A stretch of DNA of 64,000 nucleotides from the NCBI GenBank assembly GCA_949126835.1, contig OX421498.1, forward strand, positions 33,361,299 through 33,425,298, given 5' to 3'. The DNA is from Anisus vortex (taxonomy: Eukaryota; Mollusca; Gastropoda; Planorbidae). Below are positions 56,998 to 64,000 of the stretch, piece after piece. A program made the translations under genes and the position numbers. The notes below the pieces were generated by a model. The model ran no database searches. It was not told the origin of the DNA and saw only the letters and a list, made by a program, of their open reading frames with translations. How positions within the stretch are numbered: position 1 is the stretch's first letter; every line of letters begins with the position of its first letter.

Positions 56998-57232
56998 CTC
57001 AGTTGTTGTTTTTTTTCCTTCGTCAAATAGGCATTACGGAGTTGACAAAGGGGCACAAAATATTACCTGGGTATGTGCTGAGTACTTGATCCCCATGATA
57101 TGCAGGCACCACCAAAGCGGATCAACTTTGCAATATCAAAAGATCAAATAGACTGGCTTGGTGTTGTTTTTCATCATCCAATAATTAGAGCATTTCCACC
57201 ACAAAGAATAAGTATACCACCAAACTCTATAG

Positions 57233-57413
57233 CAGGGGTCAGCAACCTTTTCAAAACGTGTGCTTGAGTAGGATTTCTAATTCCTTCAGAGTGCCAACAG
57301 CCAAGAAGTCAATCTACGAAAGAAGAGATTTAAGTTGCCTTTTTTCGACGTCGATGAAAAATTGCTTTGCGTGCCAAAAGGAGGCACGGGTAAGCATAGG
57401 TGGCCGACCATTT
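57233..57413 (+). mobile_element. short non-autonomous hAT element, 181 bp
   Basis: Left end CAGGGGTCAGCAACC; right end 'aggtggccgaccattt' with altered last bases. The perfect 8-bp duplication ctctatag at 57225-57232 and 57414-57421 fixes the borders. Interior 'tgctttgcgtgccaaaagga' is shared with related copies. Confidence 0.8.
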
Positions 57414-57607
57414 CTCTATAGTTTTCTTTTCTTAAATTTGCAATGCCTCTATGTATGTATAGAATGCTACAGACTTCAGAACATCAGACCGAGAGACTAA
57501 CACTGATCTTAAGAATTTCGTCGCTTTTTTTTTATTCCAGAAAAGACAACAAAGTAGTTTGGGCATTCAATGTAAAGATCAACATTGTGTTTTTATTTGA
57601 TTTAGAC

Positions 57608-57808
57608 CAGTTGTCGGCAACCGTTTGATAATAGTTTGCCAAAGCAGGATTTTTAAAATTAATTCAAAGACTGCCAACAGCCTGAAAGTTTCCCTACTCT
57701 AGTCTTGTACGAGGAGCATGGATTTTGTTAGGTGAGGTATTCCGCGTGCCATTGAAAATCACTCTGCGTGCCAAGCTTGGCACGCGTGTCGTAGATTGTC
57801 GTTTCCTG
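57608..57808 (+). mobile_element. short non-autonomous hAT element, 201 bp
   Basis: Left end CAGTTGTCGGCAACC and right end 'attgtcgtttcctg', flanked by atttagac / ttttagac (7 of 8 match). The interior has 'ctctgcgtgccaagcttggc' and 'acgcgtgtcg'. Confidence 0.75.
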
Positions 57809-57816
57809 TTTTAGAC

Positions 57817-58325
57817 TACTGTGGAAACAGGTAGATGGTCTATCATTTTAAATTCATTGAGAGTTTGTTAAAGCGAGATAAAATATGTCATATTTCACAT
57901 AAAGAAAATACGCTTATGTCCAAATGTGGATTACATTTGATTTTCTGTGGGCCAAGCAAACATCCCTCATCTGTTTTCCTCTATACTATACATAGATTCG
58001 TTAAAGTAAATAGGGTTCGAACACGTATGAATTATGTTATTTTGTTTGAAAGTGTCGATAGACTCGTCGTGGCCTTCGTGCTATTGACACGAGGCAACAG
58101 TACATGCGAACTCAAAAGATTTATTGAGGCACGCGATGTGAACATAGCAACCAAAACATTGAGCTAGTTGGTGGGGTGTGGTGGGTAGGGGAGATAGGGT
58201 ATGGATTGCAAAGAACTGCCAATAGTAATTAACCTGGTGTGTTATTTTATCATAAATATATTTTGCATCACTGGGTGTCGACCACGTGTAATAAAAACTT
58301 CCAAGCTGTGGCTCAATAAAAAAAA
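57817..58325. other. non-genic stretch with a 110-codon ORF
   Basis: 57835-58167 is open for 110 codons (MVYHFKFIESLLKRDKIC…). The composition is mixed and not obviously repetitive, but I recognise no family, and neither a conserved motif nor a splice context supports it. Confidence 0.3.
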
Positions 58326-58455
58326 ACGTTACAGAAATGCTAAAGTAAGTAGAAAATACAGAAAAGCTCTCACAAGTAGAAAGTTACAAAAGTGCTAAAT
58401 ATGTAAAAAGTTATAGAAGTGCTAAAATAAGTACGCAGTTGCAGAAGTGCTGAAT
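58326..58455. repeat. 28-bp minisatellite, left part
   Basis: Unit 'agaaagttacagaagtgcta' plus 'aaatgagt', about 4-5 diverged copies; the right part is at 58932. Confidence 0.78.
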
Positions 58456-58931
58456 AAACTAACCCATAAAAACATTTTTTAATACTCCCTTTCTTTGTAA
58501 ACTAAGTTTATATTAAATTTATATTTTGATAGATTAAAATAAATATAAGTGATATCATACCTTATGAATTTCCACACTAAAATTTTGCGCATCCTTTTTT
58601 TTTTTTTTGTACTAGCTTTGGCCCGCAAAACCATAAAAAAAGATACATTGTGTCGTTTTCATTCTATTTATTTCGTAAAAACAAAAGTTTATTTACTTCC
58701 GTCTCTTCCGGTAGAGGCAGCCATAATTTACGTAAAATAATTTCTTCGATTCGCTAATTGGTCAAAGGAATTCGTGACTATGATGCTGAAAATTTGATAG
58801 AATTTATTGCTAGTTGGGACAAGTCTGCAGCCCAAGTTTCAGCTCGATTGGGCGACGGGAAGTGGTCGAAAAATCGATGCAAAGTTTTGCTATCAGGCAA
58901 CCAAGCAAGCAGACAAGCAGAAAGTGCGAGT
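58456..58931. mobile_element. unidentified insertion splitting a minisatellite
   Basis: About 475 bp without the repeat unit. It holds a T-run, then 'actagctttggcccgcaaaa' and ends near 'caagcagaaagtgcgag'. The left motif, read on the minus strand, ends CTAG|T after a short GC-rich inverted repeat, which hints at a Helitron 3' end. No matching 5' end was established. Confidence 0.35.
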
Positions 58932-59262
58932 TAATAGAAAGGGAGTAAAAAAAGTAGAAATTTACAAAAGTGCTATATAATTATAAAGTAACAGAAGTAT
59001 TCAAATAAGTAGAAAGTTACAGAAGTGCTAAAATGAGTAAAGAGTTACGGAAGTACTAAAATGAGTAGAAAGTTACACAAGTGCTAAAATGAGTAGAAAG
59101 TTACAGAACTGCTAAAATGAGTAGATAGTTACAGAAGTGCCTATATAGGTAGAAAGTTACAGAAATGCTAAAATGAGTAGAAATTTACAGAAGCGCCTGT
59201 ATAGGTAGTAAGTTACAGAAATACTAAAATGAGTAGAAAGTTACAGAAGTGTCCAAATCAGT
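58932..59262. repeat. 28-bp minisatellite, right part
   Basis: About 11 copies of 'agaaagttacagaagtgcta…aaatgagt', with variants such as 'gtgcctatataggt'. Confidence 0.88.
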
Positions 59263-59304
59263 AAAACCATTTTTTTTTTATTTTGCGAAAGGCCAAGCAA
59301 CATC

Positions 59305-59388
59305 CACTTGTGCATAGGATGTACGATAATTTTCTGTATAGAGGGAACTTTTGCATTATGTAAGATAAGATAAGATGTTGTGTATATG
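59305..59388 (+). mobile_element. LINE 3' tail fragment
   Basis: 'cacttgtgcataggatgtac', 'gataattttctgtatagagg' and 'gtaagataagataagatg': the diverged UTR end and its ATAAGAT repeats. Confidence 0.55.
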
Positions 59389-60161
59389 TATCTTATCTTA
59401 TATATTACATATTACATTTTTTAAAACACCATAAAACACCGAACAATTTATTTCCATTTAAAAATATTAATATAAAAATGCTGAGTATTTAAAAAATTTT
59501 GTTATTAAAACAAAAATAACCTTTCTGTGGCCTATGGAGAAAGAGAACTCACAATTGACAACATAAACCTCTACAATGGACAACATAAATCTCTACACTG
59601 GACAAACACAACATTCAAAGATATGCATAAACATGCGTGTGCTGTATATCAATTAGAAAGGTTAGCATGACTAGCCATCTTCCTGTTTGAACCAAAAGCT
59701 GTTCATAAATCCACTTTCGGCTAAGTTCCTTGGACTGAATCAGTTTTCTGAGAATCTGAACAATAGAACAAGACTACGAAACAGCACCCTTGCTGTTTGC
59801 TGTACGTGCTTGGTTCATGGATAAACTGTTAAAGAATCTACTTAACGGAATAGTTGCAGAAATCTGCATGCAATCAACCAGACCAGGGGCGTAGAATGCT
59901 TTTGTTGATGGGTTCGAAAAGTGTTTATACTATTATATTTATGCCAAAGAAAGTATTGTAAGGGAAAAGAGGTATACTTTTAAAAGATCCTTTTAAAAGA
60001 AATCATATTTCTTTTTGGCGATGTCGACATATACATCTGGTGAAGCAGCTTTTATCAGTTTCCACTGCCAAAGTTTTTCATGGAAGTTCTTTCAGTTTTT
60101 TTGTTTCCTTCAATCATTTCCTGTTTCAATGTCTTCTCTTTGTCCTTCTTCAATTAATGCT
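59389..60161. other. AT-rich non-genic stretch
   Basis: No recognised gene or element. Confidence 0.4.
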
Positions 60162-60219
60162 GGGGGGGGGGGGGGGGGGGGGGGGTGAGGAAGCAAGATC
60201 ATATCCCCCCCCCCCCCCC
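60162..60219. repeat. poly-G run followed by poly-C run
   Basis: 24 G (60162-60185) and, 19 bases later, 15 C (60205-60219). They are complementary and could form a hairpin. Confidence 0.88.
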
Positions 60220-60224
60220 AACCT

Positions 60225-60545
60225 TAAGGGATCTCAACTGGCACCTAGTGATAAAACGAATAAATCACAAAAATATGTTCTTTGCTTACGGGTGCATAAA
60301 CGGCACTGCTCCTTCCTATCGTCGAGAACTTATTTCAAAGCATGAGCCATCAAGGGAACTTCGCTCTTCATCACAGTCACTCCTTAAAACTCACAGTGTG
60401 GCTGGACACAAAAAGAAGTACCTAGAAGTGCGCTCATTTGAATCTGTGGCGCCTTCTTTATGGATCAGTTTACCTCAGACACTGAGAGTACCTGAGACAA
60501 GAGAGTCTTTTAAAAAGAACTTAAATATCTTTCTCTTTGTCTAGA
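60225..60545 (+). mobile_element. CR1-like LINE 3' coding remnant
   Basis: The frame open over 60185-60544 reads DLNWHLVIKRINHKNM, then GCINGTAPSYRRELI, EPSRELRSSSQSLL, KKKYLEVRSFESVAPSLW and ESFKKNLNIFLFV, stop TAG 60542-60544. This is the typical region after the reverse transcriptase of CR1/L2-type LINEs ('LHWLPVxxRI…NGxAPxY…SRxLRSS…S-x-APxLW…FKxxLKxxLF'). It is 5'-truncated at the poly-C run. A more broken copy is at 11088. Confidence 0.82.
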
Positions 60546-60679
60546 TGATGTGTGCTTTGCATACTAATACATATGTCACTGCAATTCACACCAAGAGCAC
60601 ATTGAGCATGCTAAATTTAATAGTATGTTTAGAAAAGCTATAAAAAATGACCATTATTATTTTTATTTCTTTAATATAC

Positions 60680-60925
60680 CCTTATTCACGGCTCGGTCAT
60701 GTGTTGCGGCCCAATGGCCTGTCAAAAACACTCGTCCAGGGCACGGTGGAAGGTGGGCGTAGGAGAGGCCGTCATCGGAGATGCTGGTTCGACAATGTAC
60801 AGTATTTGACAAGGCTGCAGTTGACTCAACTATTGACAACCGCTCAAGATAGGCAAAGGTGGAGAAAGTTGACTGCTGAAGTGTCCATTCGCTCCCCTGA
60901 ACGACCACAGCGGTCATGGGATTGA
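60680..60925 (+). mobile_element. non-LTR retrotransposon C-terminal remnant
   Basis: The frame reads RLGHVLRPNGLSKTLVQG, then VEGGRRRGRHRRCWFDNV, then LTTAQDRQRWRKLTAEVS and SPERPQRSWD before the stop at 60923-60925, followed by (GAT)n. It belongs to the same type as the 16540-16880 remnant ('GTVxGGRxRGRxR…QDRxxWxxL'). Only the last 80 or so codons are present. The (GAT)n is probably its 3' microsatellite tail. Confidence 0.75.
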
Positions 60926-60957
60926 TGATGATGGTGATGATGATGATGATGATGATT
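60926..60957. repeat. (GAT)n microsatellite
   Basis: 'tgatgatgatggtgatgatg' tract directly after the LINE stop codon, a usual LINE tail structure. Confidence 0.85.
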
Positions 60958-61528
60958 CAATCATTGCAATTTTTTTCTTCGCTTTACCTTTTTTCCGTAT
61001 ACGAGTTTCTCTTCCGAGTTTCTATGAAATAGTTTTCCTGCACTACTTTTAATATGTATTGCCTGATGTTTTATTCTCTTCCGAGTTTCTAAGAAATAGA
61101 AATATATATAATATATTATCTGATGTTTTATTGTCATATCTATCTTATGGAATGAATACACTGAAACATTATATGTATCCGCCGCAAAGTAAATAGGTTT
61201 CTTTTTTAAATCTTTATCCTCGCCGCTGATCCGGCTAAGTGTCCTATTGCACAACTGATGACACTGCCGATAACGCAAATCATATATAGAACATCCAAAA
61301 TAAACGACCTTCTCTTGTTTGACGACTGCAGAATTACGCTGATTATACACATGCGCATTGTAAATACATTTTCACTTATGTCTTCGGCAAATACTGTGGC
61401 ATGGGGTTTTGGAACTCAGGTCAAAGTTACTTGGACTACAATTACTAGAATAAAATAGAAAAAAGCTACCATGTCTTCATAGACACAAAAAATATCAAAT
61501 AGCGCTAGTCTTATCTTTCTTATAAAAA
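60958..61528. other. AT-rich non-genic stretch
   Basis: Two copies of 'ctcttccgagtttctatgaa…' near 61009 and 61076. No gene recognised. Confidence 0.38.
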
Positions 61529-61955
61529 CTTATATAAAGTAGACTGTGTGTGTGTGTGTTTGGATTCCGATCTCCATTTGTTAATTTAAAGACGCGTGAC
61601 CTTATTGTCTCATATTTTACTTTTGCGATCTCGCATCCGGCATGTGTGCTCCCTAAATGACTGGTTAGCGTATCCGACTGCCATGCGGACGACTTGGGGG
61701 TTGATTCCGCACTGATAGCTTTCTCTTTCTTTTTCTACTTTTATTAAAAAAAGAATTCCATTACTATTACTATTTTACAATATTTATTTTTAAATTACTT
61801 TCCTAAATGTTTTCATTAAATAATAATTATATTTTTTAAAGTATTAGTCAAGATCTAGGGCTTTCTGTTTATTGTAGTTTATAACATTTTGTTCTGTAGC
61901 GCATAGGCAACAGGTCAATTTAATTTTCTGTCGGGCAACGCCGAGGAATTTAGAT
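61529..61955 (+). mobile_element. short non-autonomous Helitron, copy B
   Basis: Plus strand: 5' region 'cttatataaagtagactgtg' followed by TG repeats corresponds to the 5' end TCTATATATAAAGTAGACT of copy C. The 3' end has 'gggcaacgccgagg' then 'aatttagattg' in place of hairpin plus CTRR. The terminal bases are decayed. It contains the tRNA-like module at 61649-61712. Confidence 0.55.
61649..61712 (+). other. tRNA-like module inside Helitron copy B
   Basis: 'aaatgactggttagcgtatc' (A-box-like) and 'ggggttgattccgc' (B-box-like), with 'gactgccatgcgg' between them. Same position and orientation as in copies A and C. Confidence 0.5.
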
Positions 61956-62168
61956 TGTCTTAAATCTTTAAGAAATTATAAAACAATATATGAATAATAT
62001 ATAAACAAAATATGTCACAGTCGACTAATCATTGTACATGAAATAGTACAGCTGCCAAAGGGATTGTGTGGCGGATTCAAAAGAGATAGAATAGAATACT
62101 TTCGTATTCATCTTTCATTAAAAAAACAAGAGATTCTGAAAGTGTAAAATGTGTCTATAAGTGTAATA
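61956..62168. other. AT-rich non-genic stretch
   Basis: No recognised feature. Confidence 0.3.
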
Positions 62169-62736
62169 GAGCGATTGCAATCACGTGACAAAAAGCGCGT
62201 GCTGTTTGTTTACTTTGTCTGGTGGTGATAAATGGCTGACGTATTACTATAGCCTTAAGAAGGTTTTATTTTTTTAATGTGATCATTTCAACAATATAAC
62301 GTAAAACATATATAAAACACTGTCAAGCGATGTAAATTAACATTCAAAGCTAAAATTTAAACCATTAAAAATCAATGGAAAAGGTTCCGTAAGTGCAGAA
62401 TATTTAATTGAAGATGTCGATTGTCGAAAGTTAGCCTTTTAAATTTCTATATAAAAGTAAAGCATAAAGCAAAATGTACAATGTTTCAAAAGAGCTATCA
62501 AAAACTATAAATGCCTAAAATCTTGTTTTTTTTCGTAAATGGACTACTAAGGACTAGTATCACAGTTAAATATCAAGATTTATGGAAACTAATTCCTTAT
62601 ATTTTGGGTTCAAAATACACATAGTAAGGAAAAATGTTTACTCCCCAATAATGCCTTTATCACCTAGATGGCGGCTATTTACTATTTACACAATTACGTC
62701 ATTAAAAATCCTAAGCCACGCCTATTGCAATCGCTC
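62169..62736. mobile_element. 568-bp MITE with 13-16 bp inverted ends
   Basis: Left end gagcgattgcaatca and right end ttgcaatcgctc are inverted complements, with TA on each side (62167-62168 and 62737-62738). Inverted ends plus a TA target fit a Tc1/mariner-type mobiliser. No coding capacity. Confidence 0.62.
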
Positions 62737-62959
62737 TATATGTTTATAAGTCATATTAAAGAAACCACTCGTTCCATCTATGCACGAGATTTATGCGTCC
62801 TATGCTTATCCGTTCATTGAATTCATGATCTTCCTAATATAAGAGTAAATAGGAATTTAAAGACTTTGATATCTTGAAGAATTAGATCTAGTGAGACATA
62901 AAAGTAAAGAGAAAAAATATACATGCATTTTAGAATCAATAATTAGTTTATGTATGGTA
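62737..62959. other. AT-rich non-genic stretch
   Basis: No recognised feature. Confidence 0.3.
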
Positions 62960-63286
62960 CCAGCTAAATTCCCCGACGTTGCCCGGGGATAATAAAAACG
63001 GGCATGTAGAAGCTACAGAATTTTTTTTATAAACTACGATGAAAAGAAAGCTTTTAAACAAAAATAATATAAATTTAAAAAAAGTGGTAGAGAAAAAGGT
63101 AAAGACTAACTGCAGAATCGAACCCGGGTCACCCACATGGCAGTCCGATACGTTAACCACTCAGCTAGCGACGACAAGTGTCCGAAGTGAAATCGCAAAA
63201 GTATAATATGAGACAATAAGGTCAATTGTCTTTACATTAACTAATATGATTGGTTGAACACACACAGAGTCTACTTTATATATAGA
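62960..63286 (-). mobile_element. short non-autonomous Helitron, copy C (best ends)
   Basis: Minus strand: starts TCTATATATAAAGTAGACTC directly after host A. It ends with hairpin CCCCGGGCAACGTCGGGG, then AATTTAG and terminal CTGG followed by host T. These meet all the usual Helitron end rules. 327 bp, non-coding, with the tRNA-like module at 63109-63175. Confidence 0.78.
63109..63175 (-). other. tRNA-like module inside Helitron copy C
   Basis: Minus strand: 'gctagctgagtggttaacgt' (A-box-like TAGCTGAGTGG), 'ggactgccatgtggg' and B-box GGTTCGATTCT. The clearest of the three modules. Confidence 0.6.
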
Positions 63287-63387
63287 TTTTATGTTCGGAG
63301 CTCGGAGCAGTAAATTACTCTACCAGCTCCAGCTACGTCCACCTGTGCCGTTATTAATTAATTCAAGCAACAGACAAAGCAACAAGC

Positions 63388-63456
63388 CACTTGTGCGTAG
63401 GTCGCAATAATCTTTTGCATAGAAATGGGGTCTGTAATATAGATAATAGATAAGAT
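63388..63456 (+). mobile_element. LINE 3' tail fragment
   Basis: 'acttgtgcgtaggtcgcaat', 'aatcttttgcatagaaatgg' and 'ggtctgtaatatagataata' match the last 65 bases of the LINE family. Confidence 0.58.
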
Positions 63457-63851
63457 GATACGTATATTTTTCATGTTTGTTGCTCAATGTTAAATGCGCT
63501 CTGACCTTACATTATGTTCAACAAATATAATTATTATCATGTTACTAGTGGTTATAACCGTCAAAATGACGGAGAAACGAACGATTACAATTGTCAAAAG
63601 AGAAAGAAAAAAATAACGAACACTATTACAATAACAACTGCAGTGAGAACGTATCTTTCGGTCCGTCAGACAACTAGTGTCCTTTAAAAAAAAAAAACGT
63701 GGATTATTAAATGCTGGCAATCAACAGGGTAAAAATCGTTACTATAAAACAGTAATTAAAATAATAAGAAACAACGTCCTAATTAGATTTATAATAATAA
63801 TAATAATAAAAAAAGGAAAGTTCCTCGTGCCCATTATTAAGCTCATTTCCG
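63457..63851. other. AT-rich non-genic stretch
   Basis: No gene recognised; an A-run near 63687 and a TAA repeat near 63792-63806. Confidence 0.35.
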
Positions 63852-64000
63852 TACAGATTGGTTCAATGGACGAATTAATGAGGCGGATTCCATATTGACA
63901 TTATTGCAGTACAGATTGGTTCAATGGACGAATTAATGAGGCGGATTCCATATTGACATTATTGCAGTACAGATTGGTTCAATGGACGAATTAATGAGGC
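63852..64000. repeat. 58-bp tandem repeat, cut by window end
   Basis: About 2.5 identical copies of 'gtacagattggttcaatgga…ggcggattccatattgacat…tattgca'. The array continues beyond the window. Confidence 0.93.

Noticed and set aside
57835..58167. 110-codon open frame
   Set aside because: Not repetitive, but no recognisable family, motif or splice context; length is within what chance can give in a 64-kb window.

Overview
The window looks like non-genic, repeat-rich nuclear DNA from an invertebrate animal. It is AT-rich and has no recognisable intact gene, no rRNA, and no compact prokaryotic gene layout. It holds microsatellites, minisatellites, one large satellite array and decayed eukaryotic transposons. 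The tRNA-derived SINE family, the non-LTR retrotransposon 3' ends and the short hAT elements resemble what I remember from gastropod (pulmonate snail) genomes. That assignment is from memory and could not be checked here.

Layout. 0-3 kb: a short Helitron (609-1043), microsatellites and one GC-rich candidate coding exon (2184-2275). 3-16 kb: dispersed SINEs, 3' ends of a non-LTR retrotransposon, two copies of a 300-bp MITE with 26-bp inverted ends, two 73-bp TTAA-flanked MITEs, several hAT-type short elements and a SINE nested inside another SINE. 16-26 kb: retrotransposon C-terminal remnants, including the best LINE copy at 18631-19213. This stretch also has TG, TCTA and GA microsatellites and two minisatellites (31 bp and 32 bp). 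26.4-35.2 kb: one 39-bp satellite, about 165 fairly homogeneous copies between 28.48 and 34.95 kb, with strongly decayed copies on both flanks and short higher-order dimers inside. 36-45 kb: a third 300-bp MITE, a 41-42 bp minisatellite, a possible solo LTR and a 1387-bp hAT transposon. The hAT has a perfect 8-bp target duplication and a broken transposase. 45.1-47.0 kb: a 30/32-bp minisatellite that happens to be free of stop codons in all three forward frames. 49-52.6 kb: a 12-bp minisatellite, then a 20-bp minisatellite split by a 927-bp foldback transposon with 183-186 bp inverted arms. 53-64 kb: more SINE, hAT and LINE pieces, a second split minisatellite, two more Helitrons carrying a tRNA-like module, a 568-bp MITE and a 58-bp tandem repeat running off the right end.

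Function. Nothing here forms a pathway. The elements relate to one another as mobile-element biology: the short elements would depend on enzymes encoded elsewhere (hAT, Helitron, LINE). One SINE family ends in the same 3' tail as the LINE, which is the expected sign of LINE-dependent retroposition. Most long open frames are products of tandem repeats without stop codons and were not called as genes. The most interesting observations are the Helitron/tRNA-like module, the foldback element inserted in a minisatellite, the structure of the 39-bp satellite, and the SINE/LINE shared tail.
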